Assembly: GCF_001317345.1 (NCBI RefSeq)
Contig: NZ_JXCG01000003.1
Coordinates: 62,001 to 126,000, forward strand
Origin: Thermococcus sp. EP1
GTDB taxonomy: Archaea; Methanobacteriota_B; Thermococci; Thermococcales; Thermococcaceae
DNA: 64,000 nt
Direction: 5' to 3'
Below the pieces are notes generated by a model. It had not been told where the DNA came from. It saw only the letters and a list, made by a program, of their open reading frames with translations, and ran no database searches. Each line of letters opens with the position of its first letter. Positions within the stretch are counted from its first letter, which is position 1. This document shows, piece after piece, positions 8,521-18,061 of this stretch. A program made the position numbers and the translations under genes.

Positions 8521-8639
8521 GAAATATACTGGGTTTTGGGTTAATTTAAACTTATACATTTTTGACTGCGCATTGTCATCCATAAATTCCATAAAAGCAT
8601 AGTGGATGTCTCATTTTCATCCTGCACCTAAAACCTTAA

Positions 8640-9734
<1,095 letters not shown>

Positions 9735-9735
9735 T

Positions 9736-9999
9736 TTAAATTCCCTCTATTTTTTCTTCTCTTAAAACTTCGGCAATTTTATGTTTTTGGATCTCTGGAT
9801 ATATTCTATAGAGTTTGTAAAGGAGGTATGCGGCCCCAGTTAAAATGCCAGCTATTATGAATGGTATCTTTGGAGGTAGTGGCAATCCACGGTACCATGT
9901 ATACAGGAGATAGTTTTGATAGTAGAAAAGGTATGCAAGAATCATGAGAATGCCTCCCTCAATTCCAGCTTCTAATAACTTTCTTTGATACTCTTCCAT
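9736..9999 (-). CDS. small two-helix membrane protein
   Basis: An 87-residue protein with two hydrophobic segments, ILMILAYLFYYQNYLLY (about 17-34) and IPFIIAGILTGAAYLLY (about 45-61), and a charged C-terminal tail. GAGGG precedes the ATG. No family was recognised. It ends 1 base after the convergent M42 gene and diverges from the XPD helicase. Confidence 0.7.
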   Translation of the reverse strand: MEEYQRKLLEAGIEGGILMILAYLFYYQNYLLYTWYRGLPLPPKIPFIIAGILTGAAYLLYKLYRIYPEIQKHKIAEVLREEKIEGI

Positions 10000-10067
10000 T
10001 TTAGACCCTCTCTAATGCTTTAGGAAAAGTTAAAAACCCTCATTAATAACCTTTTTGATGAGTGAAG

Positions 10068-12008
10068 ATGAGCGAATATTTCCCTTATACCTCTCTAAGG
10101 CCAAATCAGAAAAAGTTTATTGAATTAGTGGATAATGCCATTAGAAATGGGGAGAATCTGGTTATTGAGGCCCCTACGGGGTTTGGAAAAACGATAAGTG
10201 TGTTAGCTGGAGTCCTTCCGTATGCCAAGGAGATGGGGTACAAAATTATTTACCTTGCAAGAACCCATAAACAAATGGACAGGGTAATTGAAGAACTCAA
10301 AGCGATAAGTAAGAAAACCCATGTTGGTGGAGTTGAATTTAGAAGTAGAAAAGAACTATGTCTCCATCAATATATTCAGAACTTTGCTCCAGATGCGTAT
10401 AATGCAATGATTGTTTGTAAAAACTTAAAAAAACTTGGAAAATGTGAGTTTTTTGAAAATTTGAAAAAGAAGAAGGAGGAATTTGATGAACTTGTCCAAT
10501 ATTTCGTGGAAAGACCAGCGGAACCTATAACTGTGTTAACTCATTCAAAAATGCTTGATTTTTGCCCATATGAACTTACTCGAAAAATAGCCCTTAAAGC
10601 TGATGTGATAGTTGCTAGTTATCTCTACATGATTAATCCTGGGATTAGAGAGAACTTCATGGCATATTTTGATTTCGATTATTCTGATCTGATTGTAATA
10701 TTTGATGAGGCTCATAACCTACCTAATCAGGCTATAAATGCTTTAAGCGATAAGATAAGTATTTATAGTATCAATAGGGCGATAAAGGAGGCCGATGAAT
10801 ACAAAGAGCATGAGATTGCAAACTTCCTTAGCATATTCTTAAGAGGGCTAGAGAAGCTCTATCAGGAAAAACTAAAAGACATGAAAGTTGATGAGGTTCC
10901 CATAATACCTGAGAGTATATTTTATCATGTTTTTGATGTTTTGAGGATAAATGAAAAACAACTTGTTAGAATTTTAGATCAGATGGTAAAGGCAGGAGAT
11001 GCAATAAGGGAGGACAAGATTGAGCGAAACCTTCCCCCAAGAAGTTATGTAGGGAGAGTAGGGGAGTTTCTCCTTTTATGGTTTGCACTTATTGGTAAAG
11101 AGGATTATTTATTCTTGATGAGCCGTGATAAAGGTTTTTCACTTGAACTTGTTGCTTTAGACCCTTCAAAGGCCCTGAATTTTGTGAAAAATGTTCAGTC
11201 TGCAATTTTCATGTCTGGGACCCTAGCTCCTCTTGAAGCATTTGCTGATGTTATGGGAATAAAAGGGAAACTCAAAAAGTTTCCTAGGATGGTAAAGAGA
11301 GAAAATGCAATAGTACTTGTTGCTAAGGACGTATCTACAAGAGGAGACGAAAGAAGTCTCGAACTTTATAAAAAAATGACCAAATATATCGTGGAGGCTG
11401 TGAAGCTTATTCCAAAGAATGTAGGGGTTTTCACAGCATCTTATGAAGTTCTTGAAGGTCTTCTATCTGCAAACGTTGATATTCAAATTCAAGAAGCAAC
11501 TGGGAAGAAGGTCTTCATAGAGAAGAAAGGAGGGTCATCTAAAGAAAATGATCTTCTTGTAATGGCTTTTAAGGAAGAGTCTAAAAAAGAAGGAGCAGTT
11601 CTTCTTGGAGTTATGGGAGGACGAAATAGTGAGGGACAAGATTATAGTGGAGATGAAATGAATGGTGTGATTCTTGTAGGTATTCCTTATGCTAGACCAA
11701 CTCCTCGTGTGCAAGCTCAGATAAGATATTTTGAAAGCAAGTTCCCAAGGAAAGGGCGATATTATGGCTATGTTTTACCTGCTCATAGAAAACTCGTTCA
11801 AGCTGCTGGAAGGGTACATAGAAGTGAAGAGGAGAGGGGTGCTGTAATAGTTTTAGATTACAGGTTGCTTTGGGGCGCTGTAAAAAAAGATCTACCTGAT
11901 TGGATGAAAGAAACTCTAAAGCCTGTAACTTTAAGTTCAATGAAAAGACATCTTATAGATTTTTATCGTGGAGATAAAATTGAAATTAAAGAAAAAAGCG
12001 TCAAATGA
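10068..12008 (+). CDS. XPD/Rad3-like ATP-dependent DNA helicase
   Basis: A 646-residue superfamily 2 helicase of the XPD/DinG group. Walker A is APTGFGKT (near 35-42) and Walker B is the DEAH in IVIFDEAHNLPN. Four cysteines between them (ELCLHQ, IVCKN, GKCEFF, DFCPYE) form the iron-sulfur cluster site that separates duplex DNA in this family. The C-terminal motor has FMSGTLAPL, GRNSEGQDY and QAAGRVHRSEEERG (motif VI). It is expected to unwind DNA 5' to 3' in repair. GTG at 10062 and ATG at 10068 both follow GATGAGTGA; the ATG is used. Confidence 0.92.
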   Translation: MSEYFPYTSLRPNQKKFIELVDNAIRNGENLVIEAPTGFGKTISVLAGVLPYAKEMGYKIIYLARTHKQMDRVIEELKAISKKTHVGGVEFRSRKELCLHQYIQNFAPDAYNAMIVCKNLKKLGKCEFFENLKKKKEEFDELVQYFVERPAEPITVLTHSKMLDFCPYELTRKIALKADVIVASYLYMINPGIRENFMAYFDFDYSDLIVIFDEAHNLPNQAINALSDKISIYSINRAIKEADEYKEHEIANFLSIFLRGLEKLYQEKLKDMKVDEVPIIPESIFYHVFDVLRINEKQLVRILDQMVKAGDAIREDKIERNLPPRSYVGRVGEFLLLWFALIGKEDYLFLMSRDKGFSLELVALDPSKALNFVKNVQSAIFMSGTLAPLEAFADVMGIKGKLKKFPRMVKRENAIVLVAKDVSTRGDERSLELYKKMTKYIVEAVKLIPKNVGVFTASYEVLEGLLSANVDIQIQEATGKKVFIEKKGGSSKENDLLVMAFKEESKKEGAVLLGVMGGRNSEGQDYSGDEMNGVILVGIPYARPTPRVQAQIRYFESKFPRKGRYYGYVLPAHRKLVQAAGRVHRSEEERGAVIVLDYRLLWGAVKKDLPDWMKETLKPVTLSSMKRHLIDFYRGDKIEIKEKSVK

Positions 12009-12009
12009 G

Positions 12010-12198
12010 TTAGCCCTTTCTTTTGACAATAAGGTAATATGCAATTGCCCCAATGACCCCAAAGAGAAATGCCACTAAAATCCATAGAACTTTTTTTGAA
12101 GTTCTCATGTCTTTCTGGTTCTTTGCAACATCGTAGATAACCCAGACGGTTGCTAAGAGCCCTATTATTAGACCTACTAACCACCAACTGCCCAGCAT
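12010..12198 (-). CDS. PLDc_N domain small membrane protein
   Basis: A 62-residue protein with two transmembrane helices, WWLVGLIIGLLATVWVIYDV and VLWILVAFLFGVIGAIAYYL. The second helix with its glycines followed by a basic end matches the PLDc_N (phospholipase D-nuclease N-terminal) membrane module, often found as a stand-alone small protein. GAGGTGA precedes the ATG. It converges on the XPD gene with 1 base between stops. Function unknown. Confidence 0.8.
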   Translation of the reverse strand: MLGSWWLVGLIIGLLATVWVIYDVAKNQKDMRTSKKVLWILVAFLFGVIGAIAYYLIVKRKG

Positions 12199-12315
12199 GA
12201 TTTCACCTCAGCTCATAATTACTACAGTAATTTATAAATTTTTTCAAAGTATTTTAGTAAAACATGTGAGTTCGCGCTTTAATTTTTGTGGTAAAAACAT
12301 GACATTTTCTTTTTC

Positions 12316-12348
12316 AAGCCTCGTTCTTTAGGGCGGGGAGGAGGTCAG
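12316..12348 (+). mobile_element. remnant of an IS200/IS605-type right end (TnpB-associated hairpin)
   Basis: In an AT-rich spacer sits AAGCCTCGTTCTTTAGGG followed by CGGGGAGGAGGTCAG. The CCTCGTT and GGGCGGGG parts pair into a hairpin with a CUUUA loop, followed by GAGGAGGTCAG. This arrangement is typical of the 3' ends of IS605-family TnpB genes in Thermococcales (recognised from memory). No tnpA or tnpB coding sequence lies next to it, so it looks like a solo remnant. The promoter box of the following gene starts about 10 bases after it. Confidence 0.6.
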
Positions 12349-12354
12349 AAAGAA

Positions 12355-12365
12355 CATTTATATAG
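12355..12365 (+). promoter_or_regulatory. TATA box before the membrane protein gene at 12420
   Basis: The box CATTTATATAG lies about 60 bases before the ATG at 12420 and directly after the IS605-like remnant. The rest of the 12199-12315 spacer is AT-rich with no gene seen. Confidence 0.5.
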
Positions 12366-12419
12366 TTTCAATTCTTATTTTTAATTACTTCACTGTCGTA
12401 TTTAAGGGGAGGCAAGTAT

Positions 12420-13238
12420 ATGGAATTAAAAAATATTACTATAAAAATCCTATTCTTGACATTAATTTTAGCGCTTCTGTTTTGGTTTCCTATTCCTAAG
12501 ATAAGATCCCCATCAGAGATTGGGAACTTAATATATTGGTCATTAGTGGCATTCTTTGATACGTTAGTGCTAAGCTATGTAATAGTCAATTCCAAGTGGA
12601 GCGGCTGGAAACTCGTTTTAACAACTTTTGCTGTGTTTTATGGGGTAATGACGTTTCTGAGCCAGATAGAGACCATTGTATTCTTAACCTACTTTGAAGA
12701 GATAATCCCTCCTGAGATGATTCCAAAGCTTTTTGTAGAAGGATTTATTGTTGCAGCGATTTTTTCTCCGATAGCAGTGACACTGCATGGTAAAATGGAA
12801 GAAAGTCCTCAAGAGTATACTAAAGAGTTTTCTCTTCCTCTAAAGGCTTGGATTTGGAAATTGCTCTTAATTGGAATTGTTTACATGTTTATTTACATTG
12901 CGTTTGGAGCTTTGGTCTTCAAGCCATTGGCAGGGAAAGCCTTTGATGAATACTACGCTAACCTGCAGCTGCCGGCATGGATACTTCCATTTCAAATCTT
13001 AAGGGGCATAGTATGGGGCCTTTTGGCAATCCCAATAGTTAAGATGATTGATGACTGGAGGAAAGCCCGTTTAGCTGTGGCTTTGCTCTATTCAGTACTC
13101 ATGGCTAGTCTCCTCTTAGTTCCCAATCCATATATGTCCGATGTCATAAGAAGAGCGCACTTTGTGGAAGTCCTTTTATCGAACTTCTTATTTGGCTGGC
13201 TTGTTGTGACTATATTTCACTGGAGGTATGGAAGATGA
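12420..13238 (+). CDS. polytopic membrane protein, unknown function
   Basis: A 272-residue protein with about seven hydrophobic segments, including FLTLILALLFWFPI, LIYWSLVAFFDTLVL, FVEGFIVAAIFSPIAV, LLLIGIVYMFIYIAF, ILRGIVWGLLAIPIV and LLYSVLMASLLLV. No family was recognised. AGGGGAGG lies 7 bases before the ATG. Its last bases overlap the start of the acetyltransferase gene at 13235, so the two are probably translated together. Confidence 0.75.
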   Translation: MELKNITIKILFLTLILALLFWFPIPKIRSPSEIGNLIYWSLVAFFDTLVLSYVIVNSKWSGWKLVLTTFAVFYGVMTFLSQIETIVFLTYFEEIIPPEMIPKLFVEGFIVAAIFSPIAVTLHGKMEESPQEYTKEFSLPLKAWIWKLLLIGIVYMFIYIAFGALVFKPLAGKAFDEYYANLQLPAWILPFQILRGIVWGLLAIPIVKMIDDWRKARLAVALLYSVLMASLLLVPNPYMSDVIRRAHFVEVLLSNFLFGWLVVTIFHWRYGR

Positions 13239-14014
13239 GGATTGAGATTAGGGAAGTTGATGAAACTAATATAGAGGACATGATTTCAGTGTGTAATCCT
13301 CCTACCATCAGTGAGGCATACAAAAAAGGAGTTGAGATTAAAAGAGCATGGCTTCTTGAGATGCTGAGAACGTATGGGGATGTGGGCTTTGTCGGATATT
13401 TCAATGGAAAGCCCGCCGTTCAGCTATTAACCTACCCTGAAAAAGCAGATCCAACAAGTCTGAAGCGAGAAAACGTTTTAGTTGTCAACTGTATATACAA
13501 TCCTCTTTTAGAAGCTCAAAGAAAGGGAATAGCAAGGACTATGGTCGAGAAACTCATTGAAAAGGCAAGAGGGAAATATGAATTTTTAGTGACCCATGCA
13601 TTTGAAACGGGAGAATTTTTGTCACAGGCAGAGTTCTTTAAGAGGTTAGGCTTCAGGGAGATAACTAAAGAAGACCTTTACTACTCGTTTAGCGGAAGGG
13701 AGCTTAAAGAACCTTATTCTGGTTTTTGGAAGGGTGGAGAGGAATATAAGAGGAACGATAAGGATATTGGTAAAGTCTTCCTATTCTATGAACCTACATG
13801 TCCCTTCACTTATCTTTGGGCACAGAGGAGTAAAGAAATAGTGAAGGAAATCGCCCCGGAACTGGAGATAAGAATGTTGAATGGATGGGAACACCCAGAA
13901 GAGTTTGTGTCCAGAGGGCGGAATTGGATGCTCGTGAATGGTATTCCAATAAAATCGCTCCCTATAGAAAGGGAAAAGTTCAGGGAGGAACTCGTGATAG
14001 CAATAAAGACTTAA
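13235..14014 (+). CDS. GNAT acetyltransferase fused to a YoaP-like thioredoxin-fold domain
   Basis: A 259-residue protein. Residues about 1-165 are a GNAT N-acetyltransferase; the acetyl-CoA loop region reads NPLLEAQRKGIARTMVEKLI, followed by FFKRLGFREI. Residues about 180-259 (KVFLFYEPTCPFTYLWAQ...) resemble the YoaP C-terminal module, a thioredoxin-like fold with a single Cys-Pro instead of CxxC. The substrate is unknown. The ATG at 13235 overlaps the end of the membrane protein gene by 4 bases, indicating coupled translation. Confidence 0.8.
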   Translation: MRIEIREVDETNIEDMISVCNPPTISEAYKKGVEIKRAWLLEMLRTYGDVGFVGYFNGKPAVQLLTYPEKADPTSLKRENVLVVNCIYNPLLEAQRKGIARTMVEKLIEKARGKYEFLVTHAFETGEFLSQAEFFKRLGFREITKEDLYYSFSGRELKEPYSGFWKGGEEYKRNDKDIGKVFLFYEPTCPFTYLWAQRSKEIVKEIAPELEIRMLNGWEHPEEFVSRGRNWMLVNGIPIKSLPIEREKFREELVIAIKT

Positions 14015-14054
14015 GTGCGGGAACTGAGGGGTATAATCCAAATTCAAAGTGGAG

Positions 14055-14588
14055 ATGGTAATTTTGAGAATAAGAAAGATGGTGACGTTTGAAAAAGGGG
14101 ATATAAGGTTTAATTATCGGGTGGTTGGGATTGTATTCAATAAAACTCATGTTCTTCTCCACAGAGCGGAAGAGGATAATTTTTGGGCTCTGCCGGGAGG
14201 ACGGGTTGAGCTATTGGAGCCTTCAAAAGATGCGTTAAAGAGAGAAATGCAAGAAGAGCTTGGTGTTGAGGTTCGTGTGGACAAGCTAATGTGGGTTGTT
14301 GAGACGTTCTTTAAAAATGGTGGGACACTTTTTCATGAGATGGGACTTTACTATCTGGTAGAGCTTCCCAAGGATTGCTCCCTCTACAAGAAAAGACAGT
14401 TTTGGGGGAAGGAACATCTAGAGGAAGAAAAAGAAATCAGGTTGATTTTTAAGTGGTTTTCTCTTGATGAGCTTGAGACTCTCCCGCTCTATCCAAAGTT
14501 CTTGCGGAAAGCGTTGAGGAATCTCCCTCAAACCACGCAGCATATAGAGGTGTGGGAAAATTTGAAAAAGAGGTCAAAGAGCATCTAG
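14055..14588 (+). CDS. Nudix hydrolase
   Basis: A protein of about 177 residues with a complete Nudix box: GGRVELLEPSKDALKREMQEELGV, written here as G-x5-E-x7-REMQEELGV, which binds the metal and hydrolyses nucleoside-diphosphate-linked compounds. The upstream FWALPGG is typical. The substrate is unknown. Start choice is uncertain: a GTG at 14049, the ATG at 14055 and an ATG about ten codons later are in frame. It overlaps the end of the convergent aldo-keto reductase gene by about 15 bases. Confidence 0.88.
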   Translation: MVILRIRKMVTFEKGDIRFNYRVVGIVFNKTHVLLHRAEEDNFWALPGGRVELLEPSKDALKREMQEELGVEVRVDKLMWVVETFFKNGGTLFHEMGLYYLVELPKDCSLYKKRQFWGKEHLEEEKEIRLIFKWFSLDELETLPLYPKFLRKALRNLPQTTQHIEVWENLKKRSKSI

Positions 14589-15743
14589 TGGAATTACTTT
14601 TCGCAGCTGGGCTTGGATGTCCTTCAGTTTTTCACTAACACCCTCTTTATCCAACTCCTTCCTCAAGCCATAGAGCTCATAGAAAACTGGCAGTATTTCC
14701 TTCTCCTTAATAATGCCAAGAGAAAGTGCAGTTTCAATAACATATATCAAATCAACGAAGGCCCTTTGAGGTTCTTGGAGGGGTTCAGTGAGAATTTGTT
14801 TTATGGATTCTTTCTGCTTCTGCCTTAGCCACTCGTCTTCTCTCTTAAAGAACTCATCCAACTCTCTCAAATCCTCTTTGGGGATCTCCCATCCACTCGC
14901 TTCAACGTTCTCTTCTAAATGCTTTACCGTTGAAGGTCCAGTTAGGGCGCATATTACCCCTTCATGGGCAAGAACCCAAGCGATGGCAACTTGTACTGAA
15001 GTCTTACCATAGTTCTCTCCCAACTCGGCAAACTTTTTGGCTATTCTCAAGCCGTGTTGAAAGCGTTCCCTCTGGAAAAGTGGGTCTAAATAACGTATAT
15101 CCCCAGGTTCAAACTTTTGATTTTCTTTAAACCTCCCTGTGAGCAAGCCTCTCCCCGTTGTGCTGAACGCAATGATTCCTAAATTGTATTTCCTGTAAAG
15201 TGGCAAAAGCTTTTCATAAGACTCTCTTGCAACTGCGCTAAACTCTGCAAGGACTGAGAAGGGCTTTCCAAGCTTGCAGTATTCCTCAGTAACATCTAAA
15301 GGTAAGTGACCAACCCCATAATATCGAATCTTCCCTTCTTCAACAAGGTCTTCCAACCCTTCAATGGTTTCCTCTATTGGCGTGGTTGGGTCATGGAAGT
15401 GAACTTGGTAGAGGTCGATATAATCGGTCTGCAGTCTCTTGAGGCTTTCTTCACAGGCTTTTTTGATGTAGTCTTTGGAGAGGTTTGGTTTTATGCTGCT
15501 CCTAACCCCAACTTTTGTAGCTATATAGATGTCTTCACGGAAGGGTTTTACAATCTCTCCCAAAATTTGTTCAGCGTTTCCATAGGCTTCTGCAGTGTCA
15601 AAGAAGTTAACCCCAAGTTCATAAGCGCGCTCAATCATTTTTTTGAACTCTCCAAGGTCTTTTGCCCCATAAACCCCGCTCAGAGCATAGGTTCCAATCC
15701 CAATTTCGGAAATTTTCAAACCTTTATGCTTTCGGTATTTCAC
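14574..15743 (-). CDS. aldo/keto reductase
   Basis: A 389-residue NADPH-dependent oxidoreductase with an AKR TIM barrel in residues 1-300. The tetrad is visible as Asp and Tyr in NFFDTAEAYGNAE, Lys in IATKVG and His in YQVHFHDP. The last ~80 residues (after DELDEFFKREDEW) are an extra helical tail. The substrate is unknown. The start is taken as the GTG at 15743, 4 bases after AAAGGTGAT; the GTG at 15752 lies inside that site. It follows the unknown gene at 15765-16259 closely, so both may be co-transcribed. Confidence 0.9.
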   Translation of the reverse strand: MKYRKHKGLKISEIGIGTYALSGVYGAKDLGEFKKMIERAYELGVNFFDTAEAYGNAEQILGEIVKPFREDIYIATKVGVRSSIKPNLSKDYIKKACEESLKRLQTDYIDLYQVHFHDPTTPIEETIEGLEDLVEEGKIRYYGVGHLPLDVTEEYCKLGKPFSVLAEFSAVARESYEKLLPLYRKYNLGIIAFSTTGRGLLTGRFKENQKFEPGDIRYLDPLFQRERFQHGLRIAKKFAELGENYGKTSVQVAIAWVLAHEGVICALTGPSTVKHLEENVEASGWEIPKEDLRELDEFFKREDEWLRQKQKESIKQILTEPLQEPQRAFVDLIYVIETALSLGIIKEKEILPVFYELYGLRKELDKEGVSEKLKDIQAQLRKVIPLDAL

Positions 15744-15764
15744 GAATATCACCTTTCAAATCTT

Positions 15765-16259
15765 TTACTTCTTCTTCCACAACCTTGTGTATGCAAAAAC
15801 AAGCAACTCATCATTAACGTAAACATTAGCCGTCATTACAGCTTCACTCTCGCTTAAGAAGCAATAGTGGGTAGTGTTCCGTCTTCTTTCTACATCCCCA
15901 GCAGGAAGAACCTCGTCATAGGTCTCGAGGATGTATATCTGATCATCGGTTACAAAACCTTCGAATGAATGGTTTCTAATTTTTGCTCCTGTATTAGGAT
16001 CTTCCTCCGTCTCACCATCCCAGAGCAATTTATTTCCTTCTATCCGCATCCTTGCGATGCCCACGTAGTTACTTCTCGTTCCATCAGGTCTCACAAAGAT
16101 ATTTCTCTGGATCACGATGCCATTTTGAAACTCAGTTTCGATTATTATCTTTCCCTGTTGTGTCACTCCTCCGGCCCGATTAACGTAGTTAGTAAACTCT
16201 CCCTCCCAAATGCTAGTATTTTTTAAAAACGCATCGGTTTTGTTGGTATTTCCATTCAT
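15765..16259 (-). CDS. unknown protein, lipocalin-like beta strands; N-terminus possibly frameshifted
   Basis: About 164 residues rich in alternating strands (SIWEGEFTNYV, GKIIIETEFQNGIVIQRNIFV, IARMRIEGNKLLWDGE, TANVYVNDELLVFAYTRLW), suggestive of a small beta barrel such as a calycin. No firm family. The frame is open to a TTG at 16328; GGAGG lies about 10 bases before the ATG at 16259, chosen here. Directly upstream, another frame carries a protein-like stretch (see 16294-16422) that could be the original N-terminus, so the gene may be truncated or broken. Confidence 0.55.
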   Translation of the reverse strand: MNGNTNKTDAFLKNTSIWEGEFTNYVNRAGGVTQQGKIIIETEFQNGIVIQRNIFVRPDGTRSNYVGIARMRIEGNKLLWDGETEEDPNTGAKIRNHSFEGFVTDDQIYILETYDEVLPAGDVERRRNTTHYCFLSESEAVMTANVYVNDELLVFAYTRLWKKK

Positions 16260-16293
16260 TAGTAACATTCCTCCATTATTCATCTCAAAGCTG

Positions 16294-16422
16294 TCAATGA
16301 TACCGTGCAGAGGGCCAAAACACCCCAAAGCTCTTTGTCACCTGAGCTCCCGCATCTGCACTACTAATTAGTTCATCAATTCTTGGAATGTTTACGCATA
16401 CTAACTTTCTGTTATTGTCCAA
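16294..16422 (-). pseudogene. coding-like fragment upstream of the unknown gene
   Basis: On the minus strand a frame open from a stop at 16453 to TGA at 16294 reads DNNRKLVCVNIPRIDELIS and continues SADAGAQVTKSFG. It looks protein-like, and it runs into the frame of the 15765 gene if one base is shifted near the GGGG run at about 16325. It could be the lost N-terminus of that gene or a remnant of another. No good start was found; a TTG at 16422 is the earliest clear candidate. Confidence 0.35.
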
Positions 16423-16423
16423 T

Positions 16424-16433
16424 AAGTATATAA
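16424..16433 (+). promoter_or_regulatory. TATA box for the MBL-fold gene
   Basis: AAGTATATAA lies about 65 bases before the ATG at 16496; a start near 16455 would leave a leader holding the GGAGGG site at 16481-16486. Confidence 0.4.
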
Positions 16434-16495
16434 TGTTTTGTAAGAACCATAATTAACTATTTCCAATATTAACTAACTTGGAGGGAAGTTCTGGA

Positions 16496-17251
16496 ATGGA
16501 AGTTATAATTCTCGGCTCTGGAGTGTACAGCGGCATCCCTAAACCATTGTGTAATTGTGAGAACTGTTCAAGGGCTAGAAAGTTCCCATCATATAGGAGG
16601 ACGCGATTTTCAATATATATTCCTAAAATCAGGGCATTAATAGATCCTTCACCAGATCTACACTACCATTTGGAACACATTAATGAGAAAATTCAACATG
16701 TTTTCATTACTCATGCCCATTTTGACCACATAGGAGGTTTGCCCGAACTCCAGATTTTTAAGCATATTAGGCTTTATGGGCATGCCACAACCCTCGAAGT
16801 AGCAAAAGATATGCAAAAGCGTTTCGTAGGGGAGAGTAGGTGGAATTGGGAGTATTTTCCTTTAGAGTTTGGCAAGTGGCATGACCTTGGCTTTAAGGTT
16901 TACCACTTTAGAGTCGTCCACCAACCAATAGAAGTTGCAGGCGGCTTTATATTACAAATCAGGGATAAAAAGATAGTAATTACTGGCGATACTGGTCCAG
17001 AAATACTTGATGATAATACAACACTAGAAGAGATCAAAGGTGCTGACTTGCTTGTTGCGGATATGACGCACAAGCATTCAATTCCAAAGGCTCATCTTGG
17101 GGTTGATGATGCGATAAAACTCGCTAGGATAGTCAGGGCAAAGAAAACTGTCTTTGCCCACATAAGCCATATGAATTACCCTCAAGAAAAGCTTGAGGAG
17201 ATGGTGAGGCCATACATCGTGGCGAGGGATTTCATGCACGTTGACATATAG
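16496..17251 (+). CDS. MBL-fold metallo-hydrolase (PhnP-like)
   Basis: A 251-residue metallo-beta-lactamase-fold hydrolase. THAHFDHIGG (near 70-79) supplies the HxHxDH metal ligands; VVHQP, ITGDTGPE and FAHISHMNYP supply the later ligands. The N-terminal LGSGVYSGIPKPLCNCENCSRA resembles the cysteine-bearing segment of PhnP-type cyclic phosphodiesterases, but the substrate is unproven. The ATG at 16496 lies 9 bases after GGAGGG; the upstream TTG at 16478 precedes that site and is rejected. It converges on the methyltransferase at 17267. Confidence 0.88.
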   Translation: MEVIILGSGVYSGIPKPLCNCENCSRARKFPSYRRTRFSIYIPKIRALIDPSPDLHYHLEHINEKIQHVFITHAHFDHIGGLPELQIFKHIRLYGHATTLEVAKDMQKRFVGESRWNWEYFPLEFGKWHDLGFKVYHFRVVHQPIEVAGGFILQIRDKKIVITGDTGPEILDDNTTLEEIKGADLLVADMTHKHSIPKAHLGVDDAIKLARIVRAKKTVFAHISHMNYPQEKLEEMVRPYIVARDFMHVDI

Positions 17252-17266
17252 CCGATCGCCTCTACC

Positions 17267-18016
17267 TTATTTCTGAACTACGAAAAAGACCCTGCCACTA
17301 TTTGGTTGGGGTTCACTCATGTCTTTTATACTTCCCCAGCAGGCAAGCTCTTTAAATCCTACTCGTTTCAAGCACTCTCTAATTTCTCTCAGGGTGTAGG
17401 CCTTTTCTTTATGTTCTTCGTCTATTCTGGTCCATGTTTCTCCTTCTTTAATGAATCCGGTGATTTTTAGGGTAGCTATGTCACTTTCAAAGTCGTAGCT
17501 TGCTTGGTGAATCTCAAAAACATCCTCGGTCTCTTGGTCAATGTAGCAGGGGCGACGTGTCCACCCAATAGCTAGGCCGTATTTTGTATTCATATCAAAA
17601 ATAAAGAGTCCTCCTTTCTTGAGTGCGCTGTACACACCAGTAAAGGCTTTTTCCAAATCCTCCAAAGTAAGTAGATAGTTTAGACTGTCATACCAGCATG
17701 TTGCTAGGTCAAATTCTTCATCAAAATCCAGAGAGCGCATATCTCCGCAGATAAACTCTACATTTACATTCTCATTTTTGGCTTTTTCTTTTGCAAATTT
17801 CAGCATCTCCTCGGAAATGTCAACACCTACGACTTGGAAACCTCTTTTAGCCATTTCAACTGCAAATGTGCCTTCTCCACAGGCTATGTCCAAAATCTTT
17901 TGTGGTTTTACATCGAACATCTCAAGTATTATGGGGAGTATTTCAGCCATTTTCTCGCTGAAGCGAGAGTAACGGCCTTTTACATAGAGATATGCAAAGT
18001 TTTTATAAATCTTCAT
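17267..18016 (-). CDS. class I SAM-dependent methyltransferase
   Basis: A 249-residue Rossmann methyltransferase. Motif I is ILDIACGEGTFAVEMAKRG (about 42-60), the acidic motif II is VVGVDISEEML, motif III is FICGDMRSL and motif IV is DLATCWYDSLNYLL. The substrate is unknown; the class includes many small-molecule enzymes. The ATG at 18016 follows GAGGG by about 6 bases. It is one of two methyltransferase genes in tandem here, separated by about 170 bases that hold a coding-like fragment. Confidence 0.88.
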   Translation of the reverse strand: MKIYKNFAYLYVKGRYSRFSEKMAEILPIILEMFDVKPQKILDIACGEGTFAVEMAKRGFQVVGVDISEEMLKFAKEKAKNENVNVEFICGDMRSLDFDEEFDLATCWYDSLNYLLTLEDLEKAFTGVYSALKKGGLFIFDMNTKYGLAIGWTRRPCYIDQETEDVFEIHQASYDFESDIATLKITGFIKEGETWTRIDEEHKEKAYTLREIRECLKRVGFKELACWGSIKDMSEPQPNSGRVFFVVQK

Positions 18017-18061
18017 AAACATCCCTCTTGATGTGCATCTCTTCTATGACATTATTTAACG

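Noticed and set aside
7850-8602. Plus-strand open frames of 107 and 138 codons opposite sfsA
   Set aside because: They are shadows of the sfsA gene with antisense-type composition rich in S, F and L.
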